Shown: positions 1 to 5,858, counted from the first letter of the stretch. The stretch: 5,858 nucleotides of DNA from JAJTFW01 sp964534995 (GCA_964534995.1 CAZHSC010000124.1:1-5858), one strand, 5' to 3'. The notes: generated by a model from the letters alone, not told the origin. Made by a program: numbers and translations.

Positions 1-14
1 ATATTCACTTCGTT

Positions 15-59
15 GCGATCCGCGTGAAAAAACTTTGCGCGCCTCCGCGAGAAACTTTG
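15..59. repeat. Two imperfect tandem units of a GC-rich intergenic repeat
   Basis: Two adjacent units align: 15-37 (GCGATCCGCGTG, an A run, then CTTTG) and 39-59 (GCGCCTCCGCGAG, AAA, then CTTTG). They share a GCG..TCCGCG core and a GAAA..CTTTG end and differ by a few substitutions and a shorter A run. Read on the minus strand the block gives Arg/Lys-rich peptide of the SRRRAKFFHADR kind, which resembles the spurious ORFs produced by dispersed intergenic repeats in many genomes. No open frame runs through it. The array probably continues beyond the left edge, so its full length is unknown. Assignment to a dispersed family is inference from one copy. Confidence 0.5.
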
Positions 60-150
60 AAGTACTTTCTGGTTTGAAAAATCAGTAATTTACCGGAAAG
101 TAATTTTAGAAATTCCTGATGTACGGTAATGGTCGCTTTCGAAAGGAATA

Positions 151-178
151 TTGCAGGTGTCCTTAATTTGTAATTTTG
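151..178 (+). promoter_or_regulatory. Putative Bacteroidota-type promoter for the biotin carboxylase gene
   Basis: TAATTTTG at 171-178 matches the Bacteroidota sigma-factor -7 consensus TAnnTTTG exactly. A TTG at 151-153 lies 17 bases upstream, within the TTG-N17-23-TAnnTTTG arrangement described for Flavobacterium. Transcription would start near 184, giving a leader of about 74 nt before the ATG at 258. No other exact TAnnTTTG lies between here and the gene. The stretch from 60 to 150 shows nothing else except AT-rich sequence with recurring GTAATTT. Confidence 0.55.
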
Positions 179-257
179 ATTTAAAGTGTCCGGATTATGT
201 ATAAAATTCGTTAAAAGCTATCCGGTTTATCTTACAAACAATGCCTAATTTCATCCC

Positions 258-1754
258 ATGAAATTTACAAAAATCCTTATCGCGAACAGAGGCGAAATTT
301 CCTTGCGTGTAATGCGTTCCGCCCGCGAAATGGGCATTAAAACAGTGGCTGTTTATTCGGAGGCCGACCGGAATGCTTTGCATGTCCGTTATGCGGATGA
401 AGCAGTTTGTATTGGCCCCGCTCCTTCGCAGCAAAGCTATCTTGTTATAGATAAAATTATCGATGCTGCCCTGAGAACCGGCGCGCAGGCCATCCATCCG
501 GGATATGGCTTTTTATCGGAAAACCCGGCATTTGCCCGCGCAGTGAAAAAAAATGGACTGGTGCTGATTGGGCCGTCCCCCGAATCGATGGAAATGATGG
601 GAAGTAAACTTGCCGCAAAAGCTGCTGCAAAGAAGTATAACATCCCCCTGGTACCCGGAACTGACTATGCCATCGATGATGTGGACAAAGCCAGGAATAT
701 CGCCAAAGAAGTAGGTTTCCCGGTGTTAATAAAGGCTTCGGCAGGAGGAGGAGGTAAGGGCATGCGTATAGTAGAAAATGCCGGTCAGTTTGATGAGATG
801 CTGGAAAGAGCGGTGAGCGAAGCTACCTCCGCCTTCGGCGATGGATCTGTATTCATCGAAAGATATATCGGCTCTCCCCGCCATATCGAAATTCAGATCC
901 TTGCTGATCAACATGGAAACATTGTTTATCTTTTTGAAAGGGAATGTTCGGTCCAGCGCCGCCATCAAAAGGTAATTGAAGAAGCTCCCAGTTCCGTCCT
1001 GACACCCGAAATCAGGGAGGCCATGGGAAAATGTGCGGTTCAGGTGGCACGGTCGGCCGACTATATCGGCGCCGGTACCGTGGAGTTTTTATTGGATGAA
1101 AACCTTGATTTTTACTTCCTCGAGATGAATACCCGCCTGCAGGTGGAGCATCCGGTTACGGAAATGATAAGCGGCGTTGATCTTGTAAAAGAACAAATAC
1201 GGATTGCCGAAGGGCATCCCCTTTCTTTTACTCAGGAAGATTTGAAAATTAACGGCCATTCTATCGAAGTCCGCGTGTACGCAGAGGATCCGGCCAATGA
1301 CTTCCTTCCGGATATCGGTAAGTTGTTGCGTTATGTCCGGCCGCAGGGGCCCGGTGTTCGTGTAGATGATGGTTTTGAAGAGGGGATGGAGATTCCTATT
1401 TATTATGATCCCATGATCGCCAAATTGATAACATGGGGACATAGCAGGGAAGAGGCCATTTCCAGAATGCTCAGGGCGATTCAGGAATATGTGATCGTGG
1501 GTTGTGAAACTACCTTGCCTTTTTGTCAATTTGTGCTGAATCACGAAGCCTTCGTTAGCGGGAAGTTCGATACCCATTTCGTTAAACATTATTTCACGCC
1601 ATCGGTGTTGAAATCCGAAGCAATGGAGGATGTACAAAAAGCGGCTTTGATCCTTTCCCATATCATACAGCATCAAAGTAATAAAAGCGCTGTTCCGGAC
1701 GTTTCACAGCCGGGTAAAAATGGCGACTCCGCCTGGAAGATGAGAAGATCATGA
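258..1754 (+). CDS. accC: Acetyl/propionyl-CoA carboxylase, biotin carboxylase subunit
   Basis: This protein carries out the ATP- and bicarbonate-dependent carboxylation of biotin on a carrier protein, the first half-reaction of acetyl-CoA (fatty acid synthesis) or propionyl-CoA carboxylase. The 498 residues show an N-terminal biotin carboxylase domain (about 4-112, opening KILIANRGEI), an ATP-grasp domain (about 115-325) and a C-terminal biotin carboxylase domain (about 336-443). Residues matching the E. coli AccC active site are all present: Lys117, Lys159, the GGGGKGM loop 163-169, His209, Glu211, Lys238, Glu276, Glu289, the EMNTRLQVEHP block 289-299 and Arg339. It is about 50 residues longer than E. 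coli AccC; the tail (about 448-498) ends in WKMRRS and has no biotin-carrier domain (no MKM motif). Carrier and carboxyltransferase genes are not in the window. The length suggests the propionyl/acyl-CoA carboxylase type rather than the housekeeping 450-residue AccC, so pccA is an alternative name. The start fits the family N-terminus. Confidence 0.95.
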   Translation: MKFTKILIANRGEISLRVMRSAREMGIKTVAVYSEADRNALHVRYADEAVCIGPAPSQQSYLVIDKIIDAALRTGAQAIHPGYGFLSENPAFARAVKKNGLVLIGPSPESMEMMGSKLAAKAAAKKYNIPLVPGTDYAIDDVDKARNIAKEVGFPVLIKASAGGGGKGMRIVENAGQFDEMLERAVSEATSAFGDGSVFIERYIGSPRHIEIQILADQHGNIVYLFERECSVQRRHQKVIEEAPSSVLTPEIREAMGKCAVQVARSADYIGAGTVEFLLDENLDFYFLEMNTRLQVEHPVTEMISGVDLVKEQIRIAEGHPLSFTQEDLKINGHSIEVRVYAEDPANDFLPDIGKLLRYVRPQGPGVRVDDGFEEGMEIPIYYDPMIAKLITWGHSREEAISRMLRAIQEYVIVGCETTLPFCQFVLNHEAFVSGKFDTHFVKHYFTPSVLKSEAMEDVQKAALILSHIIQHQSNKSAVPDVSQPGKNGDSAWKMRRS

Positions 1755-1784
1755 TTTTGGCACGCAATTGGTTCAGATAATGAT

Positions 1785-2396
1785 ATGAAGTATTGGATAA
1801 TTTTTGGATGCAGTATGTTTTTTTCATTACAGGGGCTGGCTCAACTGGAAATGCCGGGTGGTGGTTATAAAGTCCTGGCAACCGTTCAAAACGGAGATAC
1901 CATGCCGCTGATCCATCTGGCACCTGCCGAAATTTATGCAACAATTTCACCGGAAGCCGCCGCCAAGATGAAAGCCTATCTCAAGTTAAGAAGGGATGTC
2001 CTTCGTGCCTATCCTTACGCGAAACTGGCTTCGCATCAGCTTAAATTTATCAATGACAGTGTCGCAAATATTGTAAATGAAAAAGCGAAAAGGAAGTTCA
2101 TTAAAAAAACGGAGGATGAACTGAAAAAACAGTTTGAGAAGGATTTGAAGAAATTAACGGTAACACAGGGCCGGATTTTAATAAAATTGATTGACCGCGA
2201 AACGGGTTCCACCTCTTACGCATTGGTAAAAGAACTCAGGGGAGGGCTACAGGCGTTTTTCTGGCAGGGCCTGGCCCGGCTTTTTGGGTCTAACCTCAAA
2301 TCAGAGTATAATGCCGAAGGGGAAGACCAACTGATTGAATCTATTGTAATGCAGATTGAAAGGGGAGAACTCAAGTACCAAACAGTGTCGAAATAA
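1785..2396 (+). CDS. DUF4294 domain protein with signal peptide, function unknown
   Basis: This is a 203-residue protein of the Bacteroidota family DUF4294, whose function is not known to me. Residues 1-19 form a short signal peptide (MKYW, then a hydrophobic run, then LQGLA), probably cut before Gln20, so the protein should be exported to the periplasm or envelope. The conserved part has a Tyr-Pro-Tyr-Ala-Lys segment at 76-80, a Lys/Glu-rich helical stretch at about 98-123, then the family core LTVTQGRILIKLIDRETG at 124-141 followed by TSYALVKELRGG and AFFWQ up to about 161, and a C-terminal EDQLIESIV-like segment. It starts 30 bp after the biotin carboxylase stop with no promoter motif in the gap, so the two are probably cotranscribed. 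The length is normal for the family as I know it. No catalytic motif is recognisable. Confidence 0.88.
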   Translation: MKYWIIFGCSMFFSLQGLAQLEMPGGGYKVLATVQNGDTMPLIHLAPAEIYATISPEAAAKMKAYLKLRRDVLRAYPYAKLASHQLKFINDSVANIVNEKAKRKFIKKTEDELKKQFEKDLKKLTVTQGRILIKLIDRETGSTSYALVKELRGGLQAFFWQGLARLFGSNLKSEYNAEGEDQLIESIVMQIERGELKYQTVSK

Positions 2397-2477
2397 GCCT
2401 GAAACGTATTGACAATGCCTTGTTGTTAATTTGTGCTGCCTTCTTTTTTATTGAGCCCGGTTCCTGAAGAGATCAAC

Positions 2478-2485
2478 TAATTTTG
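2478..2485 (+). promoter_or_regulatory. Putative -7 promoter element for the esterase gene
   Basis: TAATTTTG matches the Bacteroidota -7 consensus TAnnTTTG exactly. The nearest upstream TTG (2451-2453) is 24 bases away, one base beyond the usual spacing, so the -33 element is uncertain. Transcription would begin near 2491, leaving only about 10-12 nt before the ATG at 2502. It lies in the 105-bp gap after the DUF4294 gene, where no convincing terminator is seen, so readthrough from upstream is also possible. Confidence 0.4.
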
Positions 2486-2501
2486 TCCGAAGCAAGAAGT
2501 A

Positions 2502-3383
2502 ATGACATCCCATCCGGCTGGTAAAAAACATATCCTTTCGGGCAGTAAAGATTCTATCAAAGCGCAGGGACAACTGCGTTCTGTTTTCATTGAAGATTTT
2601 TTCAGCGCTGCGCTGAAGCGTGAAATAAAAGTAGAAATTATCCTGCCGCCCTGGTATGATGATACACCCCGTTTTTCTTTTCCACTTCTGATCTTGAATG
2701 ACGGACAGTTGTTGCACAAGCTTAAAGTAAAAGAGGCACTGCTTAAACTGTATTCAATAAATCATATCCCCCCTGTTATTGTTGCCGGAATACATGCACA
2801 TAACCGCATGCAGGAATACGGAGTGGCGGGAGTGCCCGATTATAAAAAAAGAGGGAGTAAAGCGATGAAATACAGTCGTTTTATGGTAAATGAATTTCTT
2901 CCGCTCATGAAAAAGAATTTCCGCATTCTGGAGGGTCCTGCCCATACCGCGGTAGCCGGTTTTTCACTCGGCGGTTTGATGGCCTTTGACCTGGCATGGA
3001 ATTACCCTCATATTTTTGGTGTGGGCGGTGTTTTTTCCGGATCTTTCTGGTGGAGAAGTAAGGGCTACAATGAGGGCTATGATGATGCCAGCGACCGTAT
3101 TATGCATAAAATGGTTCGCAGTACCGATTCCATGTCCAACCAACGCTTTTGGTTCCAGTGTGGAACGGAAGATGAGTTGTCCGACCGGAATAATAACGGG
3201 GTCATTGACGCAATTGAAGATACCCTGGATCTGATCGCGGAGTTGCAAAGCCTTGGATTTGAAGAAGGGAGAAACATCACCTATGTGGAAGTGGAAGGAG
3301 GGAGACACGATGAGGATACCTGGTCGCGTGTGTTTCCTGATTTCTTAAGATGGACTTTTGGTAACGGCCACCTTCACCGCTGA
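2502..3383 (+). CDS. Alpha/beta-hydrolase, putative esterase (enterochelin-esterase-like family)
   Basis: A 293-residue serine hydrolase of the Esterase family (Pfam PF00756 type, related to Fes and esterase D). The nucleophile elbow is GFSLGG at 153-158 with Ser155. The likely acid is Asp224 in CGTEDE (220-225), and the likely base is His269 in the EGGRHDEDTW segment (265-274). The core beta-strand LLILNDGQ (62-69) and PVIVAGI (91-97) fit the fold. There is no signal peptide or membrane segment, so it should be cytoplasmic. The substrate cannot be read from sequence; ester or peptide-ester cleavage is the family-level expectation. Unusually, DRNNNGVIDAIE (228-239) directly after the acid has the spacing of an EF-hand calcium loop. 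No in-frame ATG follows before Met103, so the start at 2502 is favoured. The stop is 10 bp from the stop of the convergent prfC. Confidence 0.85.
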   Translation: MTSHPAGKKHILSGSKDSIKAQGQLRSVFIEDFFSAALKREIKVEIILPPWYDDTPRFSFPLLILNDGQLLHKLKVKEALLKLYSINHIPPVIVAGIHAHNRMQEYGVAGVPDYKKRGSKAMKYSRFMVNEFLPLMKKNFRILEGPAHTAVAGFSLGGLMAFDLAWNYPHIFGVGGVFSGSFWWRSKGYNEGYDDASDRIMHKMVRSTDSMSNQRFWFQCGTEDELSDRNNNGVIDAIEDTLDLIAELQSLGFEEGRNITYVEVEGGRHDEDTWSRVFPDFLRWTFGNGHLHR

Positions 3384-3393
3384 GGGTATTTTT

Positions 3394-4989
3394 TTAGGCG
3401 GATAAAGTTTTTCTTTTGAATTCCGATGTGAAGTGAAACTGGATATCCGGGTAGTTCTTTATCATCTGATCAAGCATCCATTGGGAGTCGGCAAGGTACA
3501 CCAGGTTGCCGTCTTTATCGGTGGCTATCTGATGCTGCCTGAACCTGACAAATTCATCCAGCTTGCTTTTTTCCTCTGAAGTAATCCAACAGGCTTTGTG
3601 AACAGAAATTAAGTTGAATTTACAGGAGGCCCCGTATTCATGTTCGAGCCTGTACTGGATCACTTCAAACTGCAGTTCTCCCACTGTACCCACTATTTTA
3701 CGGTTGCCGCCAAATTGGGTAAAGAGCTGCGCAACACCCTCATCGGTTAATTGGGTAATTCCTTTTTCAAGTTGCTTGGTTTTCATGGGATCCGTATTCA
3801 CCAGCTCCCTGAAAATTTCCGGAGAAAAACTGGGTATTCCCTGAAAATTCAACGCTTCTCCTTCCGTCAGGGTATCACCGATCTTAAAATTCCCGGAGTC
3901 ATACAATCCGATTACATCGCCGGGATAGGCTTCATCAATAATGCTTTTACTTTGACCCAGGAAGGTGGCGGGATTGTTAAAGCGCAGGTCCTTATCCAGA
4001 CGAACATGATGATAAAACTTGCTGCGTTCAAATTTACCGCTGCATACTCTCAAAAATGCGATTCTGTCGCGGTGCCGCGGATCCAGGTTGGCATGGATTT
4101 TAAAAACAAAGCCGCTGAAGGATTTCTCATCCGGACTGATTTCCCTTTTATCGCTGGGCCTGCTGCCCGGAGCCGGTGATATTTCAATAAAGGCATCCAG
4201 CATCTCTTTCACACCGAAGTTATTGATGGCGGAACCAAAAAATACGGGGGCTAAGCTGCCGCTCACATACTCCTTCACTTCAAATTTTTCATAAACGCCC
4301 TCTATCAGATCCACATCTTCCCTTAACTGAACAGCATAGGGGCCCGCCAATTGGTCAATAGCCGGATCTGCCAGGCTGTTGATATGGATGCCTTCCGGTT
4401 TCTTTTCGGTTCCCGGCGTAAAGGCGTATAAGCTTTTTGTGTAGAGGTTATATACCCCTTTAAAAGTTTGCCCCATACTGATGGGCCAGCTCAGCGGACG
4501 CACTTTAATGGAAAGCCTGGACTCCAGTTCGTCCAGTAAATCGAAGGGATATTTACCTTCACGGTCCATTTTATTGACAAAAATGATGACAGGTGTATCC
4601 CGCATCCTGCATACTTCCATGAGTTTATAGGTTTGTTCTTCCACGCCCTTTTGACAATCCACCACCAGGATCACGCTGTCCACCGCCGTTAAAGTACGGT
4701 AAGTATCTTCGGCAAAGTCTTTATGGCCGGGTGTGTCCAGCAGGGTAATCAAAGTGTTGCGGTATTCAAAATTCATGACCGAGGTAGCGACAGATATACC
4801 TCTTTGGCGCTCAATTTCCATGAAATCGGAAGTGGCGCTTTTCTTTATTTTATTGGACTTAACGGCCCCTGCAGTCTGTATGGCGCCACCAAAAAGCAAA
4901 AACTTCTCTGTAAGCGTTGTTTTACCCGCGTCCGGGTGGCTGATGATGGCAAAAGTTCTTCGTTTTTTAACTTCCTGGTGAATACTCAT
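3394..4989 (-). CDS. prfC: Peptide chain release factor 3 (RF3)
   Basis: RF3 is a cytoplasmic translational GTPase that removes RF1/RF2 from the ribosome after peptide release. With the start at 4989 it has 531 residues, close to the 529 of E. coli RF3. The G-domain motifs are in order: P-loop SHPDAGKTT (17-25), switch I RQRGISV (61-67), DTPGH (85-89), NKMD (139-142) and GSA (252-254). Domain II/III sequence typical of RF3 rather than EF-G or LepA follows, including GGNRKIVGTVGELQFEV (427-443) and the SQWMLDQ segment near the end. The same frame is open upstream to an ATG at 5040, but those 17 extra residues are unlike RF3, and translation from there would begin upstream of the promoter element at 5008-5015. 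MSIHQEVKKRRTFAIISHP is the expected N-terminus. No frameshift or missing motif is seen. Confidence 0.96.
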   Translation of the reverse strand: MSIHQEVKKRRTFAIISHPDAGKTTLTEKFLLFGGAIQTAGAVKSNKIKKSATSDFMEIERQRGISVATSVMNFEYRNTLITLLDTPGHKDFAEDTYRTLTAVDSVILVVDCQKGVEEQTYKLMEVCRMRDTPVIIFVNKMDREGKYPFDLLDELESRLSIKVRPLSWPISMGQTFKGVYNLYTKSLYAFTPGTEKKPEGIHINSLADPAIDQLAGPYAVQLREDVDLIEGVYEKFEVKEYVSGSLAPVFFGSAINNFGVKEMLDAFIEISPAPGSRPSDKREISPDEKSFSGFVFKIHANLDPRHRDRIAFLRVCSGKFERSKFYHHVRLDKDLRFNNPATFLGQSKSIIDEAYPGDVIGLYDSGNFKIGDTLTEGEALNFQGIPSFSPEIFRELVNTDPMKTKQLEKGITQLTDEGVAQLFTQFGGNRKIVGTVGELQFEVIQYRLEHEYGASCKFNLISVHKACWITSEEKSKLDEFVRFRQHQIATDKDGNLVYLADSQWMLDQMIKNYPDIQFHFTSEFKRKTLSA

Positions 4990-5007
4990 TCCTTTAAAAT
5001 ATGGGTG

Positions 5008-5015
5008 CAAAGGTA
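5008..5015 (-). promoter_or_regulatory. Putative -7 promoter element for prfC
   Basis: The minus strand reads TACCTTTG, an exact TAnnTTTG, continuing as TACCTTTGCA, a form often seen in Bacteroidota. Transcription would start near 5002, leaving a leader of about 12-14 nt before the prfC ATG at 4989. A -33 TTG at the right distance is not evident. An AAAGGA touches the start codon with no spacer, so it is too close to act as a normal Shine-Dalgarno site. Confidence 0.55.
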
Positions 5016-5055
5016 AGCAGTGAGGCGATTGATAAGTCATTCACTAAAGCTTTTC

Positions 5056-5063
5056 TATCTTTG
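5056..5063 (+). promoter_or_regulatory. Putative -7 promoter element for the OmpH-family gene
   Basis: TATCTTTG is an exact TAnnTTTG match 15 bases before the GTG at 5079. A TTG at 5029-5031 is 24 bases upstream, one more than the usual maximum. Transcription would start near 5069, downstream of the ATG at 5001, which is a main reason for rejecting that ATG as the start. The sequence between the promoter and the GTG is A-rich, as is common for Bacteroidota initiation regions. Confidence 0.5.
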
Positions 5064-5078
5064 GAAAAAAATAATAAG

Positions 5079-5645
5079 GTGAAACAAGTCTCTTTGATTC
5101 TCAACGCGGTACTACTGGCCGCGGTAGCGTATCTGTATTATTTACATTTTTCGGATGCAGGAAAAAGCGAAACGCCCGCCCTGAGCGGAGCGGCGCAGCA
5201 TTCCAACATAGTATTTGTGAACTCCGATTCACTCATGGACAGCTACGCGCTCTTTAAAACCATGCTGGAATCCATGGGTAGTAAAAGAGACAGTCTGGAT
5301 AAACTGCTGATGTCGAAGGGAGCGCTTTTGGAAAAGGAAATTAAAGATTACCAGGATAGGGCGGCCGGCATGAGTAGTGGTGAAAGGCAATTGCGTGAGG
5401 AGGCCCTCATGAAGAAGCAGCAGGCCCTGATGGAGGAGCGGGATGTATTGCTTGAAGGGCTCAAGGACGAGGAAGCGATGTTAACGGATAGCATCCATGC
5501 CGACCTTATCTCGTATCTGAAAGTATTTAATAAAAAGCATGGCTATGACTTCATCCTGGGCTATTCGCGGGGAGGCGGAATCCTGCTGGCCAGCGATTCC
5601 CTTGACATCACAAAGCAGGTGGTGGATGGTTTGAATCAGAAATAA
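5079..5645 (+). CDS. OmpH/Skp-family membrane-anchored periplasmic protein
   Basis: Skp/OmpH proteins are periplasmic coiled-coil chaperones that hold unfolded outer-membrane proteins. From GTG 5079 the protein has 188 residues: Met-Lys-Gln-Val, then a hydrophobic segment (about 5-24, SLILNAVLL..LYYLHF), a short polar linker, a strand-like NIVFVNSDSL (43-52), a long charged helical region with coiled-coil character (about 62-139), and the family-type end (141-188) with KKHGYDFILGYS, GGGILLASDSLDIT and VVDGLNQK. No signal-peptidase site follows the hydrophobic segment, so it is probably an N-terminal inner-membrane anchor facing the periplasm. The frame is open to ATG 5001 (214 residues), but the first 26 residues are polar and unlike the family, whose members typically begin a few residues before SLILN. 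No bamA or second ompH neighbour is visible. The gene is divergent from prfC, 89 bp apart between starts. Confidence 0.82.
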   Translation: MKQVSLILNAVLLAAVAYLYYLHFSDAGKSETPALSGAAQHSNIVFVNSDSLMDSYALFKTMLESMGSKRDSLDKLLMSKGALLEKEIKDYQDRAAGMSSGERQLREEALMKKQQALMEERDVLLEGLKDEEAMLTDSIHADLISYLKVFNKKHGYDFILGYSRGGGILLASDSLDITKQVVDGLNQK

Positions 5646-5769
5646 AACAGCTGCTTTGCAACGAAACCCTGAACCTGCAAATTCACTTGCTGCGGTACGG
5701 GGTAAAAGATATGGCTGTTGTGCGCAGTTTATTGTTATGTGCTAATAGGTTTTAATTCAGCCGGCATAC
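5646..5769. other. Gene-free spacer after the OmpH-family gene
   Basis: No plausible gene, RNA or repeat is visible here. The longest notable plus-strand ORF, beginning at ATGGCTGTTG, codes for only 14 residues and has no support. Weak inverted matches such as GCAA..TTGC and GCGCA..TGTGC are too short to call a terminator. If the minus-strand gene at the right edge is real, this is a convergent 3' spacer. Confidence 0.4.
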
Positions 5770-5858
5770 TCAGCATTCCCAATTGCGATGCAGTGTATCG
5801 CCACCGGGTTCGGTCTTGATTTGCGGGGTAGGAGGCAGGCCGGGCCATCTGAAAACAG
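5770..5858 (-). CDS. Possible C-terminal end of an unidentified protein (partial)
   Basis: One minus-strand frame is open from the right edge to a TGA at 5770-5772, encoding 28 residues with FRWPGLPPTPQIKTEPGG near its start and a DTLHRNWEC end. The residue mix looks more protein-like than the other five frames, and the gene would converge on the OmpH-family gene with about 124 bp between stops. I do not recognise the family. With so few residues this may be chance: the plus strand is also open from an ATG at 5788 to the edge. Confidence 0.3.
   Translation of the reverse strand, partial: VFRWPGLPPTPQIKTEPGGDTLHRNWEC

Noticed and set aside
195..497. 100-codon minus-strand open frame across the accC start
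   Set aside because: It is antisense to the conserved N-terminal biotin carboxylase domain and its promoter leader, with no family match.
1089..1676. 195-codon minus-strand open frame inside the biotin carboxylase gene
   Set aside because: It is antisense to a fully conserved catalytic protein, has no family resemblance, and reads as a shadow of the sense codons.
1751..1780. Nine-codon ORF overlapping the accC stop as ATGA, possible translational-coupling leader
   Set aside because: It is short, has no recognisable signal and is easily explained by chance.
1785..1811. Lipobox-like Cys9 in the DUF4294 signal sequence
   Set aside because: The cysteine comes after only eight residues with Phe-Gly before it, too early and poorly matched; the GLA/Q site fits a signal-peptidase I cut better.
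2410..2425. Small hairpin after the DUF4294 gene (ACAA tgcc TTGT core)
   Set aside because: It has only four standard pairs plus wobbles, is AT-rich and is not directly followed by a T-run, so it is not a credible terminator.
3751..4179. 142-codon plus-strand open frame opposite prfC
   Set aside because: It lies wholly antisense to conserved RF3 sequence and shows no domain or initiation signal.
4990..5040. 17-residue N-terminal extension of RF3 from the minus-strand ATG at 5040
   Set aside because: It lies upstream of the predicted prfC promoter, and the residues do not resemble RF3; the start at 4989 gives the usual length.
5001..5078. N-terminal extension of the OmpH-family protein from ATG 5001
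   Set aside because: It contains both promoter elements, leaves 11 bp to the prfC start and is unlike family N-termini.
5788..5858. Plus-strand ORF from ATG 5788 open to the right edge
   Set aside because: Its peptide is Gly/Arg-rich and low in coding character, and it is antisense to the more plausible minus-strand frame.

Overview
The window looks like ordinary chromosomal DNA from a member of the Bacteroidota, probably of the Chitinophagaceae/Sphingobacteriales type. The phylum rests on three observations: a DUF4294 protein, a family I know only from this phylum; promoter -7 elements matching TAnnTTTG at four of the gene starts; and start regions that are A/T-rich and lack a properly spaced Shine-Dalgarno sequence. 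The family-level placement is inference from protein style and moderate GC.

Layout. Bases 1-257 are an intergenic leader holding an edge-truncated, tandemly repeated GC-rich repeat (15-59) and a likely promoter (151-178). Next, on the + strand, come a biotin carboxylase subunit of an acyl-CoA carboxylase (258-1754), a DUF4294 protein with a signal peptide 30 bp later (1785-2396, probably cotranscribed), and an alpha/beta-hydrolase esterase (2502-3383) with its own possible promoter. Peptide chain release factor 3 (prfC, 4989-3394) lies on the - strand and converges on the esterase with only 10 bp between stop codons. An OmpH/Skp-family membrane-anchored protein is transcribed divergently from prfC. 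I place its start at GTG 5079 rather than the upstream ATG 5001, because promoter elements occupy the space between. The last 213 bases hold a short gene-free stretch and possibly the C-terminal end of an unrecognised minus-strand gene (5770-5858).

How the genes fit together. They do not form one pathway: lipid/acyl-CoA metabolism (biotin carboxylase), an uncharacterised envelope protein, a cytoplasmic esterase, translation termination (RF3) and an envelope chaperone-like protein. I find no mobile element, CRISPR array, RNA gene, toxin-antitoxin or defence module, and no evidence of a new multi-gene system. The points most worth a second look are an EF-hand-like calcium-binding loop placed just after the catalytic acid of the esterase, the compact divergent prfC/ompH promoter with its start-site correction, the biotin carboxylase without its partner subunits, and the DUF4294 protein.
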